Origin: Haematobia irritans
Lineage: Eukaryota > Arthropoda > Insecta > Diptera > Muscidae
Length of the DNA stretch: 64,000 nt
Assembly (NCBI RefSeq): GCF_050003625.1
Contig: NC_134401.1
Coordinates: 65,379,242-65,443,241, forward strand
Reading direction: 5' to 3'
Positions 1-12,309 of the stretch are shown here, in pieces (within the stretch, counting starts at the first letter, position 1; the number at the start of each line of letters is the position of its first letter). A program made the position numbers and the translations under genes. The notes under the pieces were generated by a model that saw only the letters and a program-made list of their open reading frames with translations, was not told where the DNA came from and ran no database searches.

Positions 1-1233
1 TTTTAAGGAAACTTCGCAAAAGTTTATTTATGATTTATCGCTCGATATATATGTATTACAAATTTAGGAAAATTAGAGTGAGTTTTACAACTTTTCGACT
101 AAGCAGTGGCGATTTTACAAGGAAAATGTTGGTATTTTGACCATTTTTGTCGAAATCAGAAAAACATATATATGGGAGCTATATCTAAATCTTAACCGAT
201 TTCAACCAAATTTGGCACGCATAGCTAGAATGCTAAATCTACTCCCTGTGCAAAATTTCAACCAAATTGGGCCAAAACTCAGGCTTCTGGGCCATATAAG
301 TCCATATCGGGCGAAAAATATATATGGAAGCTATATCTACATCTGAACCGATTTCAATCAAATTTGGCACATATGACTATACTACTAATTGTGCTCCTTG
401 CGCAAAATTTCAAGCTAATCGAGATAAAACTCTTTCTTCTGGGTCCATATAAGTGCATATCGGGCGAAAGCTATATATGGGAGCTATATCTAAATCTGAA
501 TCGATTTCAACCAAATTTGACACACATAGCTACAATGCTAAATCTACTCCTTGTGCAAAATTTCAACTAAATCGGAGCAAAAAATTGGCCTCTGTGGTCA
601 TATGAGTGTAAATCGGTCGAAAGCTATATATGGGAGCTATATATAAATCTAAACCGATTTCAATGAAATTTAGCACGCATAGCTAGAATGCTAAATCTAC
701 TCCCTGTGCAAAATTTCAACCAAATGGGGTCAAAACTTTAGCTTGTAGGACCATATTAGTCCATATCGGGCGAAAGATATATATGGGAGCTATATCTAAA
801 TCTGAACCGATTTCAATAAAATTTGGCACACTTGACTATAGTACTAATTGTTCTTCTTGTGCAAAATTTTAAGCAAATTAGGGCAAAACTCTGGCTTCTG
901 GGGCCATATAAGTCCATATCGGGCGAAATATATATATGGGAGCTATATCTAAATCTGAACCGATTTCTTCCAAAATCAATAGGGATCTATTCTGAGCCAA
1001 AACACATACTTGTGCCAAATTTGAAGTCGATTGGACTAAAACTGCGACCTAGACTTTGATTACAAAAATGTGTTCACGGACAGACGGACAGACGGACATC
1101 GCTATATCGACTCAGGAACCCACCCTGAGCATTTTTGCCAAAGACACCATGTGTCTATCTCGTCTCCTTCTGGGTGTTGCAAACATATGCACTAACTTAT
1201 AATACCCTGTTCCACAGTGTGGAGCAGGGTATA
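1..1233 (-). mobile_element. Helentron/DINE-like element (left of head-to-head pair, cut by window edge)
   Basis: The stretch is made of about six copies of a ~153-bp repeat (anchor GGGAGCTATATCTAAATC at about 173, 327, 479, 632, 785 and 938), then a unique segment containing CGGACAGACGGACAGACGGA. It ends at 1233 with a short hairpin (ACCCTG...CAGGGT). Internal tandem repeats plus a 5' hairpin are typical of DINE-1/Helentron non-autonomous elements. Read on the minus strand the hairpin is the 5' end, and the 3' part lies left of the window. It is the inverted partner of the element at 1485-2684. There is no coding capacity; short ORFs here are repeat artefacts. Confidence 0.75.
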
Positions 1234-1484
1234 AATACATATACGTTTTGGCCCGATCTCAGTGCATTCACATGTACTCTATATTTTATTTGATGATTGT
1301 AAATAATTGCATTTTTTGAAGCTATTGAGTTACGCACATCTCAGTTACAATTACATGAGAAACAAACCACAATTTAAATGTACCATTCCTGCATTATGTA
1401 AAAGATATTCAACGTTGTGCTGACGATTGGGTTGTCTGACGTTGCAAAAGATAAATGGTGCCTTCAATGATGTAATTTCTTCAT
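1234..1484. other. Spacer between two inverted Helentron-like elements
   Basis: About 250 bp of AT-rich single-copy-looking DNA lies between the two facing 5' hairpins. I see no gene or repeat in it. Confidence 0.5.
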
Positions 1485-2684
1485 TATACCCTGCGCCACA
1501 CTGTGTAACAGGGTATTATAAGTTAGTGCATATGTTTGCAACACCCAGAAGGAGACGAGATAGACACATGGTGTCTTTGGCAAAAATGGTCAGGGTGGGC
1601 TCCTGAGTCGATATAGCCATGTCCGTCTGTCCGTGAACACATTTTTGTAATCAAAGTCTGGGTCGCAGTTTTAGTCCAATCGACTTCAAATTTGGCACAA
1701 GTATGTGTTTTGGCTCAGAATAGATCCCTATTGATTTTGGAAGAAATCGGTTCAGATTTAGATATAGCTCCCGTATATATCTTTCGCCCGATATGCACTA
1801 ATACGGTCCCAGAAGCCAGAGTTTTACCCCAATTTGGTTGAAATTTTGCACAGGGAGTAGAATTAGCAGTGTAGTCAAGTGTGCCAAATTTTATTGAAAT
1901 CGATTCAGATTTAGATATATCTCCCATATATAGCTTTCGCCCGATTTACACTCATATGACCACAGAGGCCATTTTTTTTTGCTCCGATTTAGTTGAAAAT
2001 TTGCACAGGGAGTAGAATTAGCATTGTGGCTATGCGTGCCAAATTTGGTTGAAATCGGTTCAGATTTAGATATAGCTCCCATATATAGCTTTCGCCCGAT
2101 TTACACTCATATGACCACAGAGGCCAATTTTTTGCTCCGATTTAGTTAAAATTTTGCACAGGGAGTAGAATTAGCATTGTAGCTATGCGTGCCGAATTTG
2201 GTTGAAATCGGTTCAGATTTAGATATAGCTCCCATATATATGTTTTTCTGATTTCGACAAAAATGGTCAAAATACCAACATTCTCCTTGTAAAATCGCCA
2301 CTGTTTAGTCGAAAAGTTGTAAAAACGACTCTAATTTTCCTAAACCTCTAATACATATATATCGAGCGATAAATCATAAATAAACTTTTGCGAAGTTTCC
2401 TTAAAATTGCTTCAGATTTAAATGTTTCCCATATTTTTTTACTAACATTGTGTTCCACCCTAGTGCATTAGCCGACTTAAATTTTGAGTCTATAGATTTT
2501 GTAGAAGTCTATCAAATTCTGTCCAGATCGAGTGATATTTAAATGTATGTATTTGGACAAACCTTTATATATAGCCCACAACACATTTGACGGATGTGAT
2601 ATGGATCGAAAATTTAGATCTACAAAGTGGTGCAGGGTATAATATAGTCGGCCCCGCCCGACTTTAGACTTTCCTTACTTGTTT
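1485..2684 (+). mobile_element. Helentron/DINE-like element (right of head-to-head pair)
   Basis: It begins with TATACCCTGC and a hairpin closed by CAGGGTATTATAAG, then the unique segment, then four ~153-bp repeats (anchors near 1768, 1921, 2076 and 2229). A 3' tail ends in GACTTTCCTTACTTGTTT near 2684. The interior is the reverse complement of 1-1233, so the pair forms a palindrome of more than 2 kb. Helentrons insert without target duplication, and none was seen. Confidence 0.75.
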
Positions 2685-3378
2685 TTCATTGATGTTTAAG
2701 TTGTAACCGATAGACATCATTGCAACCAATAATCATTGTCAGCCCAACTTGTTTAACAAATAGATTCCACGAAGATAACAGAAGCATGTTATTCATCTTT
2801 ATTTCCATAGAAAACATTTTCTGAAGTAGCGACAGAGTTGCCATACAATTTTATTATTTTTGCGATAAATTTAAGGAAACTCAATTTTATTAGAGAACAA
2901 TTTACATAATCTTGAGCTCTAAATCACCTTCATGATAAACTCAACTATGGTAAAACATTACCTTTTATAGATGCAAATCGCTTGGATATAATTCTGCACT
3001 TGTGAATGGATAAAGATATCAACATAAGTTTGTTTGCAAGTTTTTAGGTCTCTGTTGAGTCCACGGGCTGATCTATTTGTTTCGAAATTCTACGTATATT
3101 ATAAGAAAAAATCTTGTACATATGTGCTTTATATTAAAAGTTGTAGACTACACAATAAATTTTTACAAGTTCTATCCAGCAAAGAAAATCATGGAAATCG
3201 GTCGATAAATGCGGATTTGGCAGCTAAAACAAAATTTTATATACGCGAGGTGACCAACTTTTAACGCCTATAGGGCAGCCCGTGAACCCACTAGGGACCC
3301 ACAAACTTGTACATTTAAATGAAAGCACCACAGTGAAAGTCTCCGTGTTAGCGTTTGGTACAGAACAAAAATCTTATT
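2685..3378. other. No gene recognised
   Basis: AT-rich sequence. The 76-codon ORF at 3034-3264 has no recognisable domain and no splice or conservation support. Confidence 0.4.
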
Positions 3379-3391
3379 TATTTTATTATGA

Positions 3392-3738
3392 GGGAGCCAC
3401 CGTGGTGTAATGGTCAGCATGACCGCCTTGCATACACAGGGTCGTGAGTTCGATTCCTGCTACGACCGAACACCACAAAGTTTTTCAGCGGTGGATTATC
3501 CCACCTCAGTAATGCTGGTGACATTTCTGAGGGTTTCAAAGCTTCTCTAAGTGGTTTCACTGGAATGTGGAACGCCGTTTGGACTCGGCTATAAAAAGGA
3601 GGTCCCTTGTCATTGAGCTTAACATGGAATCGGGCAGCACTCAGTGATAAGAGACAAGTTCACCACTGTGCTATCACAATGGACTGAATAGTCTAAGTGA
3701 GCCTGATACATCGGGCTGCCACATAACCTAACTTAACC
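3392..3738 (+). mobile_element. tRNA-derived SINE, complete copy with TSD
   Basis: The 5' end (GGGAGCCACCGTGGTGTAAT) holds an A-box-like TGGTGTAATGGTCAG and a B-box-like GAGTTCGATTCCTG, so the head derives from a tRNA with an internal Pol III promoter. A unique body follows, and the 3' end carries GGGCTGCCACATAACCTAA with CCTAA-type repeats. The copy is flanked by a perfect 13-bp duplication TATTTTATTATGA (3379-3391 and 3739-3751), so it is a true retroposed insertion. Further copies or fragments in this window lie at 5701, 12931, 24394, 34068 and 55774. The last ~70 bp match the 3' end of the LOA/I-type LINE at 24278-24345. Confidence 0.92.
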
Positions 3739-3751
3739 TATTTTATTATGA

Positions 3752-5700
3752 ACTAGATAGATTATAAGTAACAAAAATATATGGCGACTTTAATGAGCCT
3801 ACCCTATTTATTGATATGGGCACTGGCAATGCCTTTGGCTATCAATCACTTGCAATGACGAGAAATATTTAAAAATTATTCATTGTAACTTCACTCTCAT
3901 CGATAACTCATCATTACAGTGTCGGAATCTTGTAACACTGGGTTTTAAAGAAATGTCGCAAACGGTCGTATGTGAATTGAAACCGTATATGTCAAACCTG
4001 CGTTGAATTCTAATGACAAATAGGGAGACATGCACTATTTCAAGTACATTCTTTATAAATATTTGGGAATATTACTTGTTTGTTTAAAGTTCACTCTTTT
4101 TCTTTACAAGTCTGACTTTATCAAACGCGTAAAATATAATAATAATAAAATATGCGAAAATCTGATACCACTAACGTTGATCTTTTCTTACATTTTTCGT
4201 GTTCCAAAACATGTTATTTGAAGCTGATAACTTTAGTTGCAAGTGATTAAGATTTTTATTTGTTAATTTATTGTTTATTAATTGTTTAAAATATATATTT
4301 TTATTTCCAATTCAAAATCGATTACATTCATGCCATGCGCAGCTTGTTTTTGGAAAACAGCTAAAAATATAAAAATAGTATTATACAGTGGCACACATCC
4401 AAAATTTTACATTTCTAAATTTTGCAAAATGTTTTACAATTTACGTCAAATCACATTATTTCTACTTTTCTTTCTTTTCTTTAAATGAAAAATCAAATTT
4501 TTGCATCTAAAGTATATGATTTCGTTGAATAATTTGGGTACATGTAGGTACGCCATACATTTTTGTCAATCAGTTTTGGTGCATATGTTTTAGGTCCTCA
4601 TACTATGTATTTAGTTAAACATTTCTTAGAAAAAAAAAAAGATTTGCGCTCTTTCTTTTTTTGACTGTACAGTGACCTGTTTAATTATACATCATACAAT
4701 CCCATTAAATTCATACTATGCTTTATTTTTAAATCTAGTAGGCTATAAATATATGTGAACATATTTATATGGAAGAGGACGAAAATATTTTTGGCCATAC
4801 GCCAGTTACATTTGATTTGTTATTTGCAAACATTCATTTCGCCTAGCAAATTTGACCACAACCTCTCACGACTAGTCATAGTTCGCCTCAGTGGTTAATC
4901 TGAACTAAATTAATATACATATTCAAAACATAACTTGTATTGGATTGTTTAATGGGAAAATAAAAATTTACGTCAGCAGTCATCAGTATTCGTATCGAGA
5001 AACGATGGCCCAATACACAGTTGGTGATTTAATAATAATAATAACCATCAGAGGTGAGAAAACATCTCGCGTCATTGGCGTCTGCAATTTATAAGACTAT
5101 GCCAGTAAGAGAATATATTTGTATTTGCAGATGTTATAAGAGACGTTTTAGAATAAGAATTTTGGCACACAAAAAAGAATAATACGAGTACAGTGATGAA
5201 CTTGATTCAAAGTGGGAAACGTTTGTTGTGACAATGGCATGTCCTTGCATTGAAAATTTTTATTCCAAACGTGGTAAAAACCCGTTTCGAGCAGAACAAT
5301 GTAAATATCATAAACCTTATTTAATGACACACGCGCATTACCATTTATCTACACCGTAAACCTAAATGTTATTATGGATTCTGAGTCAAAGACCCAAGAC
5401 ATTGCGCTTTCGTCAAATTTAAGACTCAATTTCCTAAAGAAAAAAATACTTTCTTTAAGAGAAAATAAATCTGAACTTATCATAAACTATACAAACATAA
5501 AATGTTTAGCGTCTAAAATTGCATTCCACAGAATAAAACTTTCTTTTAGTGTATAAAAGGTAAAAAAGGAACAATCTATTCTTTCTTCCCATTGAACCCA
5601 TTGAAATTTTAGACAAACGAATTTCGCCGTTGTTGCGAAATATTTTCTTTAAGAGCAAATAAACCCGACGACCGACAGTGAGGGTTTAGATTACTGACTG
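3752..5700. other. No gene recognised
   Basis: AT-rich DNA with several short unsupported ORFs (60-68 codons) showing low-complexity hydrophobic or lysine-rich translations. No splice-compatible exon chain or known repeat was identified. Confidence 0.4.
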
Positions 5701-5790
5701 AGGGAGCCACCGTGGTGCATTGGTTAGCTTGCTCACCTTGAATACAAAGGGTAATGGGTTCAATACCAGTTTCAACCGAAAAAAATTTAG
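5701..5790 (+). mobile_element. SINE 5' (tRNA-like) fragment, diverged
   Basis: GGGAGCCACCGTGGTGCATT and a diverged B box (GGGTTCAATACCAG) match the head of the SINE at 3392, but the body and tail are missing. It looks like an old truncated copy. Confidence 0.7.
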
Positions 5791-6114
5791 AATTTTCTGG
5801 TCAATTGCATCATCTACATATCTTTCTCACTTTCACATGATTTATTTAGCTCTCACCAATTTCTCTTCTGTAATGCAACTAATTTTACTTTATGCAAGCA
5901 ATTTTAATTAACATTGAGCCAATGGAATTTTTTCATTAATAGAAAAATCGTTACAATGACAAAATGTGTCATTATATTAATAAAATTGTTTCGATGACTA
6001 AATTTTAATGGCAATTTTCATTAAAAATACGAAGGAGTTTCTATCGGTGCAAATTCAAAAGATTGTAAACAAAATCGTTTGAATCATTTGTCTGAGACAG
6101 ATATGAAAGAAGCT

Positions 6115-7745
6115 CGTTATTATTTATTTATTTTATTTTATTTATTGAACATATATAATACAAAAAGCCATATGGCCAAAAAAAAAACTGTATTACATAG
6201 CATATAAATCCTGAGCAACAATATGTAACATTCAATGATAATAAATTTTATCCTAAATAATAATAAAAACTTATATAATACAAAAATAAATTAATTTAAT
6301 AGTCCCCCAACCATAAAAACAAAGTAAAATATGATAAACAACCGTTAATTATAAAACTGATAATTACGAAGTCCAGTTCAGGTAGTGACAATCATACATT
6401 AATAAGACCATTCTATATAATGATTATAATAAGATGTAAACCATCAGAAATTACGAATGACTATATAGCAAACCTAAGGATAGGAATAATTATAAAAATG
6501 ATATAAGATTTTACGACGAAACACATTATTACTATGGGAGAAAATACGTAGGTCAAATGGCAGAAAATTCCAACACCTGGCAATCCTGACAACAAATGAC
6601 CTCATAAACACCGAATTACGAATGAGTGGCACACAAATCTGCGGATTACGTGTTGACCTACTAAACACAAAAGTCCTACACAGTTCGTGAGGTCTACCAT
6701 CCCTAACTATTTTATAAAAGGTATATAGCGTACGATATCTCACAAAGTCCTCAAAACTACATCCCAAGAAGTCCTTCACATGACAAGAGATGTGGTCATA
6801 CCTTCGAACCCTATACACAAAACGGACAATGGAATTCACAAGTCTTTTTATAGAGAACATATACCTTTCAATCGTACCAGAGTACACTTCGAGACCATAC
6901 ATAACCTGAGACATCAGCATGCAATAAGCTATCCCACGTCTCACGGATCTGGGCAAGTAAATATTAGTTGAGTACAACCTTCTCAAACCACTCCAAACAC
7001 GACCACATACAGCATCAATGTGATGTTTAAAATTAAGAGAAGAATCAAACACCACACCAAGACATTTATGTCTGTCCACAAACTGAATATTTTCACCTCC
7101 TAGAGAAACATTTAAATCGGGAAAACTATGGTCCGAAGAGCCAAACATAATCGCCTTAGACTTCGATGAGTTTATGGATAGAAAATTAGTCCATGACAAT
7201 ACACACCGCAAAGTTCTATTCATAGTTTCCTCTAATAAATCAGGGGCAGGACGATCACCACTAAAAACAAGAAAAACATCATCTGCATAAATGAAGGACT
7301 CACAATCGCAAGAACGTAACAGCCTCTGAAGCCCATCTACATACAGAACAAATAAAAGAGGCCCCAAGACCGAAACATGAGGAACCCCAGAGTGAAGTTC
7401 GAGCATGTACGACGATAATCCATTGGTCGTAACAAATTGGGTTCTACCCTTTAAATATGAAAAAATAAGCATACATGCAGATATGGAAAATTTAAAATGG
7501 TTAATAAATGTGGAGATCATTCGCCCATAATTTACCGAATTGAACGCGAATTGAATCAAGGGAAATCAAAGTATATAACTTATTCACATTAAGTTTCTCA
7601 CGACTAGCATCAGTCATCCGAAGAAGCAAAGTTGTTGTATTGTACCCCTTACGAAACGCATACTGATCGTCACTAAAACGCACAGTTCCACTTCCAAGTA
7701 TGTGATCCTTTATCAAATGTTCCATAACTTTGGACAAGGCAGGTA
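6115..7745 (-). mobile_element. 5'-truncated non-LTR retrotransposon (LINE)
   Basis: The element holds the C-terminal half of a LINE reverse transcriptase in two overlapping frames (7501-7737 and 6474-7559). An A/T-rich tail made of TAAA-type repeats occupies about 6120-6160, at the minus-strand 3' end. Left end, tail and 5' truncation fit target-primed reverse transcription. There is no ORF1 or endonuclease, so the copy is dead on arrival. The clade is uncertain (jockey/CR1-like). Confidence 0.8.
6474..7559 (-). pseudogene. Reverse transcriptase fragment of LINE
   Basis: This 361-codon frame encodes the palm and thumb of a non-LTR RT: a degenerate G-V-P-x-x-S-V-L-G-P-L-L motif, the catalytic FIYADDVF motif, then a conserved 'KCLGVVFD' thumb region and a long C-terminal tail. 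The N-terminal fingers are in another frame upstream (7501-7737, containing DDQYAFRKGYNTTTLL), so one frameshift near 7530-7560 separates fingers from palm. The GVPQG glutamine-glycine is replaced (GVPHV). No intact ORF1 or EEP domain is present. Inactive, unless the frameshift is a sequencing error. Confidence 0.8.
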
Positions 7746-7825
7746 GATATTATTAACAAAGCTATTCACGAAGAAACGTGTTTTTTTCTAAATAAATTAC
7801 TTTGAAGTGCCCTTTATATTTTTCT

Positions 7826-7900
7826 ACCCACCACCATATAATAATGATGGGGTTATAATCACCCCTATTGCGCCACTAATTTGGTATTCTGTTTGTTGAT
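7826..7900 (+). mobile_element. Helentron-like 5' end fragment
   Basis: TACCCACCACCATATAATAA and the following GGGGTTATAATC resemble the 5' starts of the elements at 26737 and 59300. Only the beginning is left. Confidence 0.45.
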
Positions 7901-8279
7901 ATATTCTGATATCGATTTTTATCAACACAGATCAGTATTCTTAGAGACGTTTTTTTTGTCACATTTAGATGGAACATTTGGGAGAAAATCGACTCCAAAT
8001 GATTTAAAATTCGATGATTTTGGACTTTCGAAAAAAATAACGATTTAAAAAATCTATATTCTTCAAGTATTCACACCTCTCAAAAAGTTAGTTGTTCTGA
8101 CTCACACTTAAACACATTCGGACTTCTAAATTTTAACAGTTGATTTTTTTTGCAATGCATTTTATTTGCAGATAGAAACATACACTAAACCTATTTTGAC
8201 GTTAAAATTATAGTACACTGTGCAATAAAAAGTAAACAAAACCTAAACATATACACCAGTCAGAAGGAATTTTTGTTAA

Positions 8280-8625
8280 CCCTTAAATGCACAATACCAC
8301 CAATTCCTCCGAAAAATATATAATATACAAAATGGTAAAAAACATCAGCATACCATATTTAAAAAAAAGTATTTTTTTAAATAGTGTCTGTTTTTATTTA
8401 CAAATAAACATTTTGATTTAAGTATGGGATTGAGAATAGATATTTTTACACTACACAGTTTTTTCCAACATTACTTTTAAATTTGGTAAATATTATTTAA
8501 CTTAATTTTTAGAAATAGCGTTATGATGTTTTAAATACAACAAATTTGGTTTCATAGCATTTGGTTTTAAGACGTAAGAATTTTTTTCTGGTTGTATCTT
8601 AATAGATACGGTGCGCATTTAAGGG
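8280..8625. mobile_element. piggyBac-like MITE
   Basis: TTAA at 8276-8279 and 8626-8629 flanks a 346-bp element with terminal inverted repeats (CCCTTAAATGCACA and TGCGCATTTAAGGG). A TTAA target plus CCC terminus is the piggyBac signature. The element is non-coding and AT-rich, so it would need a transposase in trans. Confidence 0.75.
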
Positions 8626-8954
8626 TTAAACAAATTTTAGATCAGATCATATATAATTCGGATCTGCTGCTATATATCGAATCTGCTGCATAGCAAAATA
8701 GATCTCTCAATTTTACTCAGCTAAGTCTTTTCAATTTGCATGTAATTTTTATTAATAAAATACGGTGGGGAGCAAAACCAAGTGCATCTCCACTTAGGAG
8801 TATGCTCCTATTGAGTCCAATTGCTTAAAAATTTATTTCATTTATACTTTAATTCCTGATAAACAAAACTGTACATTATATACCTATACTAATGCGTTTA
8901 TTAAAATAAAATAAAAGTAAGTCTGAATCCAGTTTTGCACTTTATGCATAATAC

Positions 8955-9545
8955 ATTAAAATCAAATGTCTTTGTATTTAGCCCATAGTCCTTTATTACT
9001 AATTATAGTTTTAAATCGTCTTGACATACTTCTACTAAGTTTTTTGTTATTTCTTTTGGAATATCCGACTAATTGTGCTGAACTTGGATCTAGATCTCAT
9101 CGCTATTTTTTGGTGGCCTTTGGTGTAATCTAAAGCACCTTTTAACCAGACACCATAAATTTTCAATGGGATTGAAATTGGGGCTTTGTGGTAGCCTTTT
9201 GAACATTTAAGAACTGTGCTCCGACAACCATTTCCTTACTATTTTGTAAGTATGCTTTGGTCTGCCGTCTTTTTGAAATACAACTTGATCTTATTGCACA
9301 ATATCAAGTTAGTCTACTTTTTTCATGATTCCTTATCACTAACCAATGGCCAAGTGTGTCACCATCCCCATACCATGAAGCTTTCCCCTCTATGTTTTAC
9401 GGGTTTGCCATTACCAGTAATGTTCGGAGGTCGTTACCAGTAATGTTCTATTTCATTATATTAAAAATGGTTTAGTTTTGTTTCATCTGACCATTTAATT
9501 TATGTCCAGTCATCAACGACCCAATCTCTGTGGGCCTTACTAGAC
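8955..9545 (-). pseudogene. Degenerate Tc1-like transposase remnant
   Basis: On the minus strand, broken frames read AHRDWVVDDWT...KWSDETK near 9480-9540, which matches the Tc1 'W...V.WSDE' block with the first catalytic D. Further left, pieces resemble the region around the last acidic residue (K-I-Y-G-V-W-L-K). Many stops and frameshifts mean an old inactive relic. Its terminal repeats were not found. It is a different lineage from the DD37E element at 28430. Confidence 0.6.
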
Positions 9546-9842
9546 ATTTTCTATTTAATAAAGATGTGAGAACTACAAATCAAAAAAATCTTAATTGATT
9601 TTTACACTTGGAAACTATTTGAATAAAATTTACCAATTTTTATTCGAACATTGACATACTTTTTACTTGGACTTCGTAAGAATTATGTATTACGAATTTA
9701 TTTTTATTCCGTATAAAATTGAGATTACTAGAACGAAAGCGTAAACAGAGACATATTCCTCTGATATTTCGAATGAAACAAACCACAAATATTTTTCACT
9801 TGTGAACGGAGGAGGATTGTATGTCGGGAATTCTGGCATTCG

Positions 9843-10196
9843 TTGAACCAAGACAGTCAATTCGATAATTCTTGCCAATGCAACCCGACAATTGCAGTCA
9901 TCAATCCAACAATTCAACGAATGGTGTACCCAGATCTCTTGTGTCATCCATTTGATGGCCGGCCAGTGTCAAGTGGTTTGCGCCATAGAATGACAGCTAC
10001 TCCCACTACCGTCGTGCCAAATATGTCAACAGCAGCAAAAACAGGTATTTCTAAAAGACAAACATTAAATAACAATTTGTTACTGAGTTGCCGGCGCAGA
10101 GTGAGTAGCGTTGACTGGGAAAAACAAAATATGCTAACATTGAACGACAACAAGAATACAATCTGCGGATTTTGTGATTCTAGCGATGAATGTTAG
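9843..10196 (+). other. Open reading segment of unknown nature
   Basis: A 117-codon open stretch with higher GC and a more protein-like composition than its surroundings (Thr/Pro/Asn rich, several Cys near the end, ...CGFCDSSDEC). The first in-frame ATG is about 30 codons in. No domain is recognised. It could be an exon of an unknown gene or a captured or decayed coding fragment. Confidence 0.2.
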
Positions 10197-11016
10197 CTAA
10201 TTGATGCGGGAGCATGACTGCTTACTGGGAAGTCGCTCTTCTCCATTCAATGTTTTCTACTGTAAAATGATATCTCTTTTTTGTTTTAATAATAAACTAG
10301 AACAAATGAATGAGTACATCAATATTCAAGGTTATGGTAGTGAAGAAAGAGAGAATATCGATAAACCATCAATCAATTCCATTTGATGTGGTTAACTGAT
10401 AGTTAACACAGTGGTTGAGGAAATCGGGACGTATGACAGGTGTTCAGTACAGTATTGTAATCCTCATTGTGGTTTGCATGTAGCCATTTTTATATCCTCG
10501 ACCCTAGGATTCGAGGTAAACTAACATGGTTAATCAGTTTGTAATAAAATATTGGTCTCAGAACTCAAAGTATATACAGTAGGATGAAAAACCGAGCACA
10601 GGCTTTGTACTATTGAGTTGATGTATCTAGAAAAATATTACTAACCAAACTGAATTTTTCGTTTTGAATTAACGTTAACGAGTAACGTTGACAAAACAAA
10701 TTTATTAAAGGTAGCCATTTCAAACAAATCTTAACAGATTGCGATATTTTTGGATTTCGAACATTAAAATTAAAAAAAAAATTAAAAACTATTAACTTTG
10801 TTGCATTACATATCTGGCAACATTTACTTAGAAAATTTTTCATTTAACACGAATCAAAATGTATTGGTGACAGTGCACAATAGGCCAAATGAACGAAATC
10901 TCACGCATAAAATCAATTTTTGAACTTGTGAAACTTTAAAAAATAAGTTGCCAAAATACACCGTTTCATGCCACTGAAGTGCCAACTCTTTGTTATTGAA
11001 GTTTTTTTTTTGAATG
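10197..11016. other. No gene recognised
   Basis: AT-rich sequence without supported coding or repeat structure. Confidence 0.4.
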
Positions 11017-11340
11017 TACACGCAAAAAAAAACGTTTGCAAACGTGTACCGAAAACATTTTTCTTTTGTTAGAGTTTTTTGAATTGCTTCGAAAAGTATA
11101 CACTTTTGTCACCAAAAAACTTCGTTTGTTACAAAATGTTTATTTTTTTAATAAAAAAATTATTTTTGAACCAACAACACAGTTCATTTCGTTTATATCA
11201 AACACTGTTCTTTTCTGACTTTAGGTTTTTAATTAGACAAGTTTTACAGTTCATAGTAAAAATTTAATATAGTAGAATGTAATGTTGAACATTTTTTCGA
11301 AATCTTCCGACCATATCTGGAATATATGTAAAAAAAAAAA

Positions 11341-11419
11341 CTTTGGTCGAAGCAGGGATCGAACCCACGGCCCTTGGCATGCAAGTCGGACGTAACAACC
11401 ACTGCTCCACGGTGCCCAA
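11341..11419 (-). other. tRNA-like Pol III unit (leftward)
   Basis: On the minus strand: A-box-like GGAGCAGTGGTTGTTACG, then B-box-like GGGTTCGATCCCTGC 40-odd bases on. The spacing suits an internal Pol III promoter. A convincing anticodon stem is lacking, so I do not call it a working tRNA gene. Confidence 0.6.
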
Positions 11420-11529
11420 CTAAATGTATTTTTCTGTTAAATAAACTTTGTTTAATCGGCTCGTGGGCGTCCCAAACTATGCTATATAAATATAACTTAT
11501 ATGGGTAATTGTCTATTGATGACAATAAC

Positions 11530-11602
11530 GGCTACATAGCTCAGTGGATAGTGTGTTGGCTTACAAATTGCATGGTCCGCGGTTCGATTCTCCGTCCAGG
11601 CG
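11530..11602 (+). other. tRNA-like Pol III unit (rightward)
   Basis: GGCTACATAGCTCAGTGGAT (A-box TAGCTCAGTGGATAG) followed by GCGGTTCGATTCTCC (B box). It resembles the two halves of a tRNA gene, but the stems pair imperfectly. It is conserved in the copies at 38756 and 39530. Confidence 0.6.
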
Positions 11603-12309
11603 AAAGGTAAAAAAATTTTTTTTTTAAATGTATAAAATCGTATAATTTCTTCTACATTGTTTGTATTACAGAAAAGGGTGCTTAGAACTAAAAAAAACTT
11701 CGTGGAAGTGAGAAAGATGTGAGGGAAAATGCAATTAGCCAGAAAAAAATTTTTTTAGTTAGTCTTTATGAAATAGTTTTTACATCCTGGAAAAGAATAA
11801 ACGTTTATCACAAAAAGTATATACCTTTCTTCCAAATACACTTCCTTTAAACGAAAAGCAAATGAGAAACGAACTTTGTTTGTCTAAAATTTCGTTTGGG
11901 AGGAAAGAATTGTTTTTTTGCATGTATAGTTCAGCAAAGTGCTTTAGAGATTTAAAATGAAAAATACAAGTCAGGGTATGTACTTTTAGTAAAACATAAC
12001 AAAGATTGCAAACATTTGTTGGTTGTGTTAAAAATTGTGTGTTAAAATGAATATTGATAAATTCAATGTTTATCCTATTTGTGCTATATTGTCTGTCTGT
12101 AGAACTGTCCACTTTGGAACGGATTGAAACTTCTACACATCGTTAGAAAGGTCATGATGTCTTCTTTCCGGGAAACATAATTAGTTTTGACTTGCTAAAG
12201 AACCCCATTACAATTACAATTTGATAACCGATATACAAAAGTCAGAAAAATACGAACGTTTTTTCTTATATACGTTTATATTTATAGCAAAAAATTGATT
12301 TTAAACATA

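Larger units (their letters stand above)
11019..11924. mobile_element. TIR element carrying two divergent tRNA-like units (copy 1)
   Basis: TA (11017-18, 11925-26) flanks termini CACGCAAAAAAAAACG and TTGTTTTTTTGCATG, which are inverted repeats. Subterminal stretches repeat AAACGAA/TTTCGTTT words. The middle has a minus-strand tRNA-like unit (about 11341-11419) and a plus-strand one (11530-11602), pointing away from each other. Two more copies lie at 38498-39106 and 39107-39929. No transposase is present, so it is non-autonomous. Confidence 0.75.

Noticed and set aside
137..1059. Repeated short ORFs (IWELYLNLNRFQPN...)
   Set aside because: Products of the 153-bp tandem repeats in the Helentron-like element.
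1..2684. CRISPR-like array because of regular 153-bp spacing
   Set aside because: The units are contiguous tandem repeats without unique spacers, in a eukaryotic genome.
9690..9947. Membrane-protein-like minus-strand ORF
   Set aside because: A hydrophobic C-terminus arises from AT-rich DNA; no splice signals or family match to support a receptor exon.
11530..11602. True tRNA gene
   Set aside because: A and B boxes are present but the stems pair poorly, and the unit recurs only inside a repeated TIR element.
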